Positions 1-10,350 of a stretch of DNA of 64,000 nt are shown one piece after another. The first letter of the stretch is position 1, and each line of letters opens with the position of its first letter. The DNA is from Jaltomata sinuosa (lineage: Eukaryota > Streptophyta > Magnoliopsida > Solanales > Solanaceae). The translations under genes and the position numbers were made by a program. Under the pieces are notes generated by a model. That model searched no databases, was not told the origin of the DNA, and saw only the letters and a list, made by a program, of their open reading frames with translations. The stretch lies in assembly GCA_003996215.1 (NCBI GenBank), contig QJPP01001616.1, forward strand, positions 496,001 to 560,000, written 5' to 3'.

Positions 1-180
1 AATAACAGAAATATTTTAAGAAAAAGTATTTTTAAAATAGAAATACTCTTAAAAGATGTGATTAAGAATTAAAAAAAAACGAGTTTCACTTTACACATTT
101 TAAAAAAATAAAATAGCATCACATAAAATAAATGAGAAAGAAAATTATCATGCTGATGTTCGAAAAAATTTATAATGGGA

Positions 181-1232
181 GAGGCACAACCAACAATAGT
201 TGTGTGAGGCTCAATTTACTTTTTGACATTTGGATAGTGGGGTCCATTATTTACTTTGCATGCCATTTACCACCATTTTTTTTTCTTTTTTTATTCTTTT
301 TATTTTTAACTAATATCAAACTTTTAAATACCCGATTAAGCAGTTTGATAAATATATTTTCTCTTAAAATAACTAAACTGTCCTTAAAACTGTTAAAACT
401 TTGATTTATTATTAATAACACTACTAAAAATGCTAAAATTCAATGGAAAAAAATTGACAGACTCCGTCAGGTTATTAATGATTTTTTAAAAAAAAATAAA
501 AAACAACAAACTTTAAGAAAATCAACATATTTTCGTTGGTTAATTTTTTGCGCAAAAATGTGCAGAAACCATAAAAAATATTATTTTTTATGAAAATTGT
601 CCGTTCATTTCTTTTACAAAAATTAATGAACAATCTTTGATTTTTAAACTGCAAAACTACAGTTGAAGAATATAAATAAAAATAACGTAAACATTATACT
701 CTTCAACTGCAGTTTTGTACTTTAAAAATCAACGTCCATCCGTTAATTTTATAAAAAAAAATTACAGACAGCCGTTGATTTTCTTTAAAAAATAATATGT
801 TATTTTAAAGTTTCTCGATCAACGACATTTATTGAAAAATAGCTTTCTTAAGAAAGAAAATCCTATAGATTTCTTCCTCGATGCATTTTTGGGTGAAAAT
901 AACCAATAAAAATATGTCAGCTTTTCTAAAGTGCGTAGTTTTTCCTTAAAAAAATTAAATCATTGATAACTTGGCGGAGTTGACCAGTTTTTTTTCATTC
1001 AATTTTAATATTTTTTAGTAGTGTTATTAATAATGAATCAAAGTCTTAACAATTCTAAGAACATTTTAGTTATTTTAAGAGGATATAATTATCAAATCAC
1101 TTAATTGTGTATTTAAAAGTTTGATATTGGTTAAAAATAAGAAGAAGAGCATGTAAAGTAAGTAAATAGGTCCACTATCCAAGTGTCAAAAGATAAATGG
1201 ATCCTCACACAACTATTATTGGTTGTGTCTTT
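181..1232. repeat. Foldback (long inverted-repeat) element, about 1.05 kb
   Basis: The first half pairs with the reverse complement of the second half over almost its whole length. The outer ends are GGCACAACCAACAATAGTTG on the left and, on the reverse strand, GACACAACCAATAATAGTTG from the right. The arms continue inward through matching blocks (around 300-470 and 1020-1150) to an inner pair around 640-670 and 700-730, with the centre near 690. No coding capacity was seen. A non-autonomous Mutator-like or foldback MITE fits best. No convincing target-site duplication was found, so the superfamily is inferred. Confidence 0.75.
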
Positions 1233-1516
1233 GTCAATCTGAGTTATCATATTTTTTTTGCGAATTTCATAACTCAATTATTCGTTGTTCTTTTTATCAT
1301 TTTGCGTAAGTAAGTTTTTTGACAATTCAAAAGGTAATTCTTGACATTATCTTCTCTATCGATTGTTGCTATTAGATGAAAAGAAATCTTTCTTGATAGA
1401 CAAAAAGATGCCAAAATACTAGAAAAATGATTCTTTAGCTAGTACACTAAAATGCCAAAATAATTTTGTTTAACAAGTGAAGCAACTTTTCCATAAATGA
1501 AAATGGGCAGATAAAG

Positions 1517-2665
1517 AGGCGAATCCAGGATTTTAAGAAGACGGGTGCACCATTACTTTAAAGATAAGATCTAAAATTTTATAATAACAATAACTTGGCG
1601 AGCAAAAGATAATAAATTATATTATCACAAAAAATATTATCAGTTTATAATTGTACTCGACGAGACTTCATATTTTGAAACTGATCTATAATAGCATCAT
1701 TACTTACGGTTGCAAATATCTTACGCTCTATCTTACAAACTAAACAACCATTCAAAAATTCTTCACCAATGCTATTACGTAGATCATTTTGATGAGCTTC
1801 ATTGAGGAGAATGCTCTTTCAACACTTGCAGTAGCAACAGGCAAAATCAATATCAGCTTTATAAGTAAATAAACAAGAGACCAAGTTCGAGAACCACAAA
1901 TTCATAATAAAGAAGAGGAATCACACCCCTTTCTTATTAAAAAAAATAAGGGAATCACACCCTTCAAAATTAATAATAAAATAAAGGAACTCATTCCTTT
2001 CAACTTGAATTAAAAAAAAAATAAAATCTTACCAATATCAAATTCATCCGCAAAATATGTAAGTCTGAAATAACCAAATCATTAGCTCTTGATGATTTTC
2101 TGTTATAAGTAATGACAAGAAATTATTTTTTTATCAAAATCCTAAAATTAAAGTCATGTATTTTAAAAAATTTAATTTTGTTAATTTGTTTACTAAGAAG
2201 AGAAATCATGAACTAAAATGAATTTTACCTTGGGTCCTGACAATAATGATTTCTCTAGATTCTCAAAGACTTGAAGAGTTGAAGTTGGAGCTTCTTTGTG
2301 TGAAAAATAAAAGAAAAATATGAAGAGAAAAGTAAAAAATGTTGGTGGGGAAGTGAAAAAAAAGATTTGACTTTAGAGCTTAAGGTTTAGTTTGTTTGTT
2401 TTTTTTAAAAAAACGTGTTTTTAATTTAAAGAACAAAAAGGAGTGAAATTAAGCTGTTGGCGCGCCTAGTTGGGATCAAACTGAAGACCTCTGCATCCTA
2501 AACAAACCCTCAGACCAGTGAACCATCTGGTCATTTTGAGCATGGGTTCCTTTAGCTAATATTTAATATATTCTTTAAGAATTATACAAGTAATATACTG
2601 AGTTTAGTCGGATGACCACGGATTCCCGTGATCCAATTTTAACACATAAATTCGCCCCCACAGAC
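1517..2665 (-). mobile_element. hAT-type transposon remnant
   Basis: The left edge (GAGGCGAATCCAGGAT) and the right edge read on the minus strand (GGGGGCGAATTTATG) look like decayed terminal inverted repeats. The interior encodes a piece of hAT transposase on the minus strand near its left end. The stretch 2460-2660 resembles the non-coding flank common in degenerate plant hAT copies. No clear 8-bp target duplication was found, so the boundaries are approximate. Confidence 0.5.
1651..1880 (-). pseudogene. hAT transposase C-terminal dimerisation domain fragment
   Basis: The minus-strand translation gives LPVATASVERAFSSMKLIK, then after a one-base frame change RNSIGEEFLNGCLVCKIERK and a continuation that includes DAIIDQFQNM. 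This matches the signature of the hAT-family C-terminal dimerisation domain (Dimer_Tnp_hAT), in which the A-S-V-E-R-x-F-S core is highly conserved. Only about 70 residues survive of a transposase usually over 600 residues long, and the frame is broken near 1780. It is a dead remnant. The family call comes from recognising the motif, not from a search. Confidence 0.7.
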
Positions 2666-2935
2666 ATCCCTCTTTTAATACCTGTCAAAGCTATTTGTTA
2701 GACCATTTTTTAATAACGTCACATTTCTTTTAATTTGAATTGTCCATCGATTAAAGTGACACGTTGAGTTATTACCTTGTTAAAAAAATAAATAGAACGT
2801 TTACCTAAATTTGCTTGCAAATCAGAAGCTTCAGAAAATTGTGAAACATCTTGATACGAAGTAGCTATTGCTTTTGGGATGACAATAGGACAAGTTAGGT
2901 CGGGACAATTCTTGACTTGCTAAGCTAGGATTTGT

Positions 2936-3075
2936 AGTTTTTGGCTTATTTTTATCTTTTTAGCTTAAAAAAGGTACTTTTTAAACACTTTTTCATTTTA
3001 TCCAAACACTTTAAAAGTGCTTAAAAGCTATTTTGGCTTAAAAACACTTAAAATAAGTCAATCCAAACAGGCTCT
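2936..3075. repeat. MITE-like fragment
   Basis: This AT-rich block contains repeats around TTGGCTTATTTT, TTAAAAGTGCTTAAAAGC and CTTAAAATAAGTC, ending in CCAAACAGGCTC. That terminal style is typical of abundant hAT-type MITEs in Solanaceae. Only one clear end is visible. Confidence 0.4.
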
Positions 3076-3690
3076 GAAATTTTGACCCGCTTTAACCTGT
3101 CTTATTTAGCATTACTCAAAACAATTGCCTTATCCCGTTCCCGTCCCACTAAGTACTTCCCCGCTCCACGCCTGTTTATTTTTTTTTTTTTTTTTTTTCA
3201 GTAGTCTAAATAAAAATTTTAGAAGACTAAAAGAAAAAATCACTTTTACGTTTTCATGTAACTGCATATTTTCAATATTAACATCTTATAATTGGTCCAT
3301 CAAACCACATTCTATTTCTTGTTTCCAACTAATGATAGCTTAGCATATTTGTCATCAGTTTTATAAATGAGAGAATTATTTAGGAGAAGTTACAACATAG
3401 TACAAATTAATTATAGTAACTATATACAATGCATAGCCACATACATGATACATCATCTGTTCTTCAATATTCTTTTCTTGTTGGGCTATTTTTAGTAGAA
3501 TTGTTTGTTTTTTTTTTTGATAATTTTGCATTTCTTAGATATCTCGGGTGTTGTTGTGTTTGCTGTATAAATAGATACAAGGTGGGAGTAAAGGTTTTAG
3601 TGATGAAAACTCATGGCAGCAAATGTTAAAATCAGTCCATTGATATGCTCAGAGCGTCGCAGAAAGACGAGCGATTCTTATCTATATATC
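3076..3690. other. AT-rich intergenic stretch
   Basis: No gene is recognised. It includes a T homopolymer of about 18-20 bases around 3181-3198. Short open frames here have low-complexity translations and no recognisable domain. Confidence 0.6.
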
Positions 3691-5097
3691 TATATATAAT
3701 AGGAGAGGCAAAACACTATTATGTTGACAAGTGTAATCACCATAAAATTCTAAATTAAAAATTAAAAATATATATAAAAAAAAACATTTCAAACTAAAAA
3801 AAAAAATAGAAAAAGGAACTGTTAATTCAAATTAACGTGTCCTACAGTGAAACCATACTTTTCTCTTACTCTTTCTTATTTTCTCTTTCTTAGAAACTGC
3901 CAACTGCTCTCATCTCTCTCTTTCTTATTTTTGCCTCTTAGTAATTTTCATTCAATTTTCCTATACATTGAAGATCAAAAGGAAGAAACAAACGAAGAAT
4001 ATTTTTTTTGAGGTGTTTTCAGGGGAAATTGACATTTGTGTCTGCTGATGGTATTATAACAAAATTTAGTGTGTTTTAAAATTTTCTACTAAACGTTTCA
4101 AATCAAATTCTCAATTACAATGTCATAAAAACAGATAGTAAAATCAACAATGAGAAAAATTCACTTGAACCCATATCAAATGAAAACCCGCAACTCATGT
4201 TGCATTCAAGGCAGAGAAGAAATCTCTATAGGAGAAGATCTTTATCCTTTGTGATAAAGATTTGAAGGTATAAAACTTCATGCTTGATTAATCTTTGCCT
4301 TCATGTTATCTATATTAAATATGCTTTATGTTTGTGTTGTTGATGTCATTGAATTTTTTTTTGATCATGTTTCTCTATCTATCAACTGTGATAAGAAACT
4401 TTTCACGTTTGGCTATTTCATTTCTTGTGGTTCATATATGACAATAATAACATAAAAATCATTATTAGTGACGAGAATAATTTATATATATATATAAAGG
4501 AGGGTTATAGAGAAGGTGATATGGCACTTCTCTATGGACTCCATTACTATTTATCTTTTTTGTGAGATTTTTGACATTTTTTTCTATTTTTTTGGCTTTT
4601 TCTAAAAAAAAGTTCCTACTACTTTTTAAGTTTTTCTATAACAACATCAAATGACTTAATAATCAATATCCCACTTTTTCTTCTCTTAAAATCTCACTAA
4701 TCGTTAATATTCGTCACTACTTAATTTTTGTATGGTATTTATAGTGATTGTTTCAGCAGATTAATTGAGGATGCTGGAGGATCAACCAACAACAAGGCTG
4801 ATTTTTTAGCTAATAATAGAAGGCGTTGGAAGAAATCAACTGTATTTTTTTGCATAGAAGGTGTGTTGGAAGAAATCAACCGTATTTTTTTTGTATAAAA
4901 GGCGTTGGAAGGTACGAATCTCTCTCACCCGATCCTTGGTAATGTATGTGTGCTTTGTTGCATAAATTTGAAAGATGAACATACTAATTCATATCATTTG
5001 AAATAAAAGTAACATTTACACCACTTTATGAAATTTCCATAAAAAGATGACGGTTGGTTATATATATTTTATTACCTTTAATTTCATATAAAGTGTG
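3691..5097. other. AT-rich intergenic stretch with repeat termini
   Basis: No coding region is recognised. TCTATATATAATAGGAGAGG at about 3694 and a similar TATATATATATAAAGGAGGG block near 4485 resemble the AT-rich 5' ends of plant Helitrons or related MITEs. No matching 3' hairpin with a CTRR end was identified, so no element is called. Confidence 0.4.
4822..4912. repeat. Short direct repeat, about 45-bp unit
   Basis: The unit GGCGTTGGAAGAAATCAAC, followed by TGTATTTTTTTGCATAGAAG, is repeated with small changes (GTGTTGGAAGAAATCAACCG and so on). A partial third copy begins GGCGTTGGAAGG. Confidence 0.6.
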
Positions 5098-5991
5098 TGT
5101 TGGGTTCTATTGAAGTTTTGATTAATGACAAAGTGACATGAAACAGGTAAGTAAAGCTGGTCCATCAGTGCATAATCTCAATGTAGTCAAGACTGTCCTG
5201 AAAGCCACATCAGCCTGCTAGAAGACTGAATTGGAAATAGCACGTGGACATAATTGGTGATGAAATCAAGTCAGCAAAGAAGTATGGATATGAAGGTTGA
5301 AGTTGAGTCCAACTACAACACCAATGGCATGAGGTTGAGTACGAGAAGGAGTCTCACTTGAAGTAAAAGTCTATGCAAGTAGAGTTCGAGTGGAAGAAGG
5401 AGTTCAAGCTGAAGAAGAACTCCTTGAGGAGTATGCTTAAATAGCAGAGCTGCGATACTAAGCAATTACGCACTTACAAAGAGAAAAAGGCAATTATGAG
5501 ATTGACTTTAGCAAGTGCAGCAAAGGCGACTGAAGAAACACATAGAAGAACCTGGTCCTAAGTACAGAGTCTAGCTAAGGTATCTTAGTAGTGATGTATT
5601 AGGGGTTGATTCTTTGAGTTGTAATCATAGTTCAGTAGTTATAAACTGAAATAGGATTGTTGTCTTCAAGTTGGGTTAACTCGAAGATTGGGGAAACACA
5701 AACCTTGGGTGGTTGGTGTTGTTAGGAGTTAGAGTTTATAATTCCTTTGTTTGTCATCGAGTTGTAACCTGAATTGTTGAGCCTCATTGTTTAGTGAAGT
5801 TTGGGGTTAAATCTTGTAGTGGTACAGGTCATGGTTTTTACACCTTTGTGAGCCGGGTGGTTTTCCACGTAAAATCACTATCTTATTCAGTTATTATTTT
5901 CGTACTGTTGAAACACGTTAGGCAACCTGTTTCATCGATAGACAACTCGTTAAGATTAAATAACTAATTTAGTAGGTCGTGCAGACTATCA
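5098..5991 (+). repeat. copia 5' LTR
   Basis: It begins TGTTGGGTTC and ends ACTATCA, two bases before the primer-binding site. The 5' boundary is judged from TG...CA and LTR-like sequence. There is no second LTR to compare, so the start is approximate. Confidence 0.6.
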
Positions 5992-5993
5992 AT

Positions 5994-6008
5994 TGGTATC
6001 AGAGCAGG
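5994..6008 (+). other. Primer-binding site (initiator tRNA-Met)
   Basis: TGGTATCAGAGC is the standard plant retrotransposon primer site complementary to the 3' end of initiator methionine tRNA. It lies directly after the LTR end. Confidence 0.9.
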
Positions 6009-6089
6009 TCTCTTAATTAAAGGCTAACACCTTGAGAACAAGATCCTGAAAATAAATTATGCACCACCAATTGGACACTCTAAAGGACA

Positions 6090-8901
6090 ATCCACTACAA
6101 GGCCTCCCCTCTTCAATGGATCGCACTTCATTTAGTGGGAAGCTAGAATGGAGAACTTCATTCAAGCTGAAGACTTTGAGCTATGGGATAGGATCGCTGA
6201 TGGTCCAACCATTCTGGTGAAGACGGTTGAAGGAGCTACTGTGAAGAAAGTTAGAAGTGAATACACTCATGATGACCTCATTGCTCTCAAGAAAAATGCT
6301 AAGGCAAAAAACATCCTAGTGTGTGGACTAGGTCCTGATGAGTACAACCGTGGGTCTAGTTGTACTACTGCAAAACAGATCTGGGATGCTCTGGTAAATG
6401 CTCATGAAGGAACAAGTCAAGTGAGAAAATTCAGGGTTGCCTTGCTATTCACTGAGTATGAAACCTTCAAGATGAAGGGAAATGAGTCGCTGCAAGACAT
6501 GATCACTCGACTTACCACCCTTGTCAATGAACTATCATCTTTAGAAAAGGTTCTGACCACGGAAGAATAAGTTGACAAGGTTCTAAGGGTCCTACCCAAG
6601 TCAAAGTGGGATGTAAAAGTCACAGCCATCAGAGAAGCCAAGGATCTCACTGATATGTCTCTAGATGAACTAGTTGGAAACTTGAAAACTTATGAAATGA
6701 ATATGGAAAATCCAAAGAAGGGGGAAGGATCCAAAGAAAAGTCCTTGGCACTCAAAGCATCTGAAAGTGATGATTCAGATTTTGATGAAGATCAAGTTGC
6801 ATTTCTGGCAAAAAACTTCAAGAAATTCTTCAAGAAAGGAGGCAGCTTTGACAAGAAAGAAACAGGTAGCAAAAAGCAGTCCACTGACAAAGAACAGAGA
6901 GGATGCTATAAGTGTGGAAAGACTGACCACATGGTGAAGGACTGTCCTCAATGGGAAATTGAGTGGAGAAAAGAAAGGACTGAAAAGGAAGAAAATATGA
7001 AATCTAAGAAGAAAGAAAAGGAGGACTATGCCATGGTGGCTGCCTGGGGATCAGGAGCTGAGGAGTCTGATGATGATGAAATAAATGACACTGCACTCAT
7101 GGACATTGGAGACTCAGACCTGGAGGAAGAAGAAGAAGAGATCAATCCTGAGGTAAGTTTTCTTGAACTTAAAGATAAGTTGCACCTTTTCTCTAAAAGA
7201 AAACTCATTTATCTAATGAATGCATTGATTGAAGACTATGTTGAACAAACTTCTGATAGGAACCAATTGTTCAATGCTCTTGCAAGTCTTAAGTTTGAAT
7301 ATATTGATCTTGAGACATACAAGACTGCTACTGACAAAGAAAATGGTGTCCTAAAGGAACAGGTCAGTCAACTTGATTCAAACAACCTAAGTCTAAAATC
7401 AGAAATCTTGAAAAATGCAATCTCTAAAAGGGGCAAAGGTGAGATGAGTAACAGTCAAGAATTGGCTGAATCAGAATTAAAGATCTGCAAAGAAAGTCTT
7501 CTCTATGATAGGGAAAAAGTAAGAAAATTGAGTCTAGAAAACTCTAGGATAAAGCTTGATCTCGAAAGGGCAAATATGTGGACTAACTCATCTAGAATAG
7601 TCAACAAATTAGGAGAAATGACTCATAATGAAAAAGCAGGTTTAGGATTTCATAAAGAAACAACTTCCACTAAAGACTTGTGTTTCATTTGTGGACAGCT
7701 GGGGCACCCTACCACTGAGTGTCCAACTGCAGCTTGGTACACAAATAAAAATATTAAGCAGGCCAAGAAAAATAGTTCTGAATCTGTTATAAGGAACATG
7801 TCGACCAACATGTTGCCTCGATGGGCTAGAAGAAACTTGATTCATCCTTTTGTGCATAAGAAAGGACTCAAGCTTGTCTGGGTTCCTAAGATTAAACCTT
7901 AAAACTATTTTGCAGGTGAAAGTGAGTGGATAGTGCTTTCTCAATACACATGACAGGAGACAAAGGGAAGTTCCTTTCACTCACCTCAATCAAAGAGGGA
8001 AATGTATCTTTTGGAGGAGGCAAAAAGGGTAGAGTTACTGGAGTTGGAAATATTAGAAAATCCACAGCAAAGGCAGTGGAAGAGGTGTACCATGTTGATG
8101 TACTAATGCACAATCTACTCAGTATATCTCAGCTATGTGACAAAGGTAATAAGGTAACTTTCACTTCTACAGGCTGCAAGATCAAGAAGATGGATACCAA
8201 GGAGGTTGTTCTGACTGCACAAAGGCATAAGAATGTATATAAAGCTGATATCTTGGGAATGCCTGGCACTAACTTGACTTGTCTCAGTGCAATTGATTGT
8301 GACCCCTTACTATGGCACAAACGACTTGGGCATGCTAGTTTGAAACAATTGAACAAACTTGCTTCAAAAGACTTAGTTATAGGCTTGCCTAAAATAAAGT
8401 TCAAGGATGAACAAGTCTGCAGTGCTTGTGTAAGGGGGAAGCAAGTAAGAACTTCCTTCAAGACAAAAAACATGGTAAGCACCACCAAGTGCCTTGATCT
8501 AATCCATATGGATCTGTGTGGACCCATGAGAGTGAGAAGCAGAAGAGGCAAAAGGTATGTATATGTTTTTGTTGATGACTACTCCAGGTACACTTGAACA
8601 CTGTTTTTAGCATCTAAAAAAGATGCCTTTGAAGTCTTCACCATTTTTGTTAAGAAAATGGAAAAGAAACTAGGCACCTCCTTGATCTCCATAAGGTCTG
8701 ATCATGGCACAGAATTTGAAAATGCAAACTTTCTAGAGTATTGCTCTTCTAAAAGTATAGATCACAACTTCTCTGCTCCTAGAACACCTCAGCAAAATGG
8801 AGTGGTTGAGAGAAAAAATAGGACCTTAGAAGATATGGCTAGGACAATGATGATAGCAAGAAATCTTGCCAAAAATCTCTGGGCTGAGGCAATGAGCACT
8901 G
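6090..8901 (+). pseudogene. copia gag-protease-integrase polyprotein, broken and truncated
   Basis: Gag (about 6148-7900) carries the zinc knuckle CYKCGKTDHMVKDCP near 6905 and a second one, CFICGQLGHPTTECP, near 7681, with a long acidic, coiled-coil-like segment between them. The protease core reads DSAFSIHMTGD at 7929. The GAG-pre-integrase zinc region (WHKRLGHASLKQL, then CSACVRGKQ) precedes an integrase core with MDLCGP/VDDYS, IRSDHGTEF and QQNGVVERKNRT, so the D-D-E triad is visible. In-frame stops occur at 6133-6135, 6568-6570 and 8595-8597. A frame change with apparent loss of a few bases lies just before the protease at about 7920. The frame runs into the A1 LTR. It cannot make a working polyprotein. 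Confidence 0.9.
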
Positions 8902-9067
8902 TGATGTGACGCCAAATTACGTCACTTTCGACTCCTTTTTACTAAGAACAATCGTACGTTTTCAAGCAACCATTGTTGTTTTTGATGTTTTTATGTTGTA
9001 TTTGTAGAAAATGGAAGCAAACACGGAAACAGAAGAAAATACGCGAAAAACAACATTCTGCCTAAGA

Positions 9068-9212
9068 GTGACGGCCTGAGTGACGGCCCGTCACAAGGCT
9101 GACGACCCGTCACTGGGACCGTCAACTTAAGGCAGTGTTGCTGCCAAGCAGTGACGGCCCAGGCAACGGTCCGTCACTGCCCTGACGGTCCGTCAAGCCT
9201 GGCCGTCACGCT
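9068..9212. promoter_or_regulatory. Palindrome array (TGACGG-n-CCGTCA) in A1 5' LTR
   Basis: Copies such as GTGACGGCCCGTCAC and TGACGGTCCGTCA alternate with half sites and a GCTAAGGCAGT-type spacer, about 75 bp upstream of the TATA box. TGACG is the core of plant bZIP/TGA-factor sites such as as-1. That this array binds such factors is an inference. Confidence 0.6.
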
Positions 9213-9286
9213 AAGGCAGTAGCACTGGTCGGCGACCCGCATTTTGGGGATTCCTAGCCCGTTTTGGAATTGGTTTCTACTACTCC

Positions 9287-9295
9287 TATAAATAC
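9287..9295 (+). promoter_or_regulatory. TATA box, A1 5' LTR
   Basis: TATAAATAC lies in the same position relative to the palindrome array in all six Athila LTRs of the window. It marks the probable U3 promoter. Confidence 0.75.
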
Positions 9296-9540
9296 CCTAT
9301 GTTAGGTTTATGTTAAATATTATTCTCCCATTAGTTTAAACACGTTTTTGGTTGGTTTTTGAGAGCAACAACACGGTTCATTCTCTTGAATTCGTGTCTT
9401 GATTCGTTCGTGAGTTCTTGGTGTTCTTGTTCGTGGATATTGGAAGATTGATTATTTTCATTATATTGTAAGACTTTTCTTCCTTTTATGATGAATACAA
9501 CTATTTTCTCTTATTTATCGAGCATGAGTAACTAAAACTC

Positions 9541-9560
9541 CCGCAACTAGGGTTGTGGGA
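9541..9560 (+). other. Leader hairpin, A1 5' LTR
   Basis: CCCGCAACTAGGGTTGTGGG forms an 8-bp stem (one G-U pair in RNA) with a TAGG loop. It lies downstream of the TATA box, so it would be in the transcribed leader. The same hairpin is present in all six Athila LTRs. Confidence 0.65.
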
Positions 9561-10225
9561 GCCATGGCAAACGTAGCAATATAGATTCCGGGTAGCGTTG
9601 GGTTCGATATATGTATTGTCACGTTGTTAATCATACTTTATGTCACGTTTTCTAGTGGTTGCAAACATTAGAACATGCCTAGGTTTAATTTGCTTGAGTA
9701 AAGAAGTTAAAACCGGGAAAAATTGATTAACGACAAGGATTCGAGACTACCAACTCTCGTCTTAAAGATTAATGCCGTAACTGGATTAGTCTACTTGATG
9801 TTAGGATTGAGAGCTAAAAAGCACATCTTTTTGAGATCGAAAGAAGATAAAAGGAAATTTGTTTATTTGGTCGAGAGACGTTTAGACGATACAATTGACG
9901 CAATCACATCGTGACAAGCATATAGAAAGAACCCTGTTAAGCCTAGAATCGATTGTTACAACGCCATGGTGAACACGTCCCTAGTTCGCATTCTCTCCTA
10001 CTGATTATTCTCTTACATTATTATTGCTTTTGTTCACGATTTGATTACAAAACCCCCCCTTTTTATTTATCGGAAACAATTGACTACGAGTTACTTAATT
10101 CACTAAAGGCTTGATCTTCACCATATTCTCTGTGGGATTCGACCCCAACCTTGTTGGGTTCTTTACTTGACTACGATCGCTTACGCCTCGTTAATTTGAG
10201 GTGTAGTTTGAGCGTTATCAAAAAG

Positions 10226-10243
10226 TGGCGCCGTTGCCGGGGA
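10226..10243 (+). other. Primer-binding site (tRNA-Asp type), A1
   Basis: TGGCGCCGTTGCCGGGGA, 5 bases after the LTR, is the primer site characteristic of Athila-type elements and complementary to plant tRNA-Asp. Confidence 0.85.
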
Positions 10244-10350
10244 ATACGGTTTTTGATTAAGTCTGGTGTGTTTAGTTGACTTTTAGTCATAATTTCCTGC
10301 TTTTATTTTTTGTTTGTTGTTTTTGTTTTTGGACAGGGTACAGGTTGTGC

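Larger units (their letters stand above)
5098..8901 (+). mobile_element. SIRE-type Ty1/copia retrotransposon, 5' half
   Basis: The element comprises a 5' LTR, a primer-binding site, and a gag-protease-integrase reading frame. It ends abruptly inside the integrase core where Athila A1 begins. Reverse transcriptase, RNase H and the 3' LTR are absent from the whole window. Domain order (gag, protease, integrase) is that of Ty1/copia. The gag sequence, with two separated zinc knuckles and the LRVLPKSKWDVKVTAI block, resembles the SIRE/Maximus lineage. Confidence 0.8.
8902..10220 (+). repeat. A1 5' LTR
   Basis: It starts TGATGTGACG and ends GAGCGTTATCA. It contains a TGACGG/CCGTCA palindrome array (about 9068-9212), a TATA box and the conserved leader hairpin. 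It is shorter than its partner because the palindrome array has fewer units. Confidence 0.9.

Noticed and set aside
132..404. Open frame inside the foldback element
   Set aside because: Low-complexity translation lying in one arm of the inverted repeat. No domain, no counterpart in the other arm.
1517..2665. A clear 8-bp target duplication for the hAT remnant
   Set aside because: CAGATAAA on the left and ACAGACAT on the right share only a partial match, not enough to define the ends.
3694..4500. A Helitron between two TCTATATATA-type sites
   Set aside because: Only 5'-like ends were seen. No 3' hairpin with a CTRR terminus and no replication-helicase fragment was found.
9723..9914. A 63-codon open frame, identical in both A1 LTRs (also 15324-15515)
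   Set aside because: Identity follows from the two LTRs being copies. The start is not an ATG, and the equivalent stretch in A2 and A3 LTRs has no open frame, so protein conservation is not supported.
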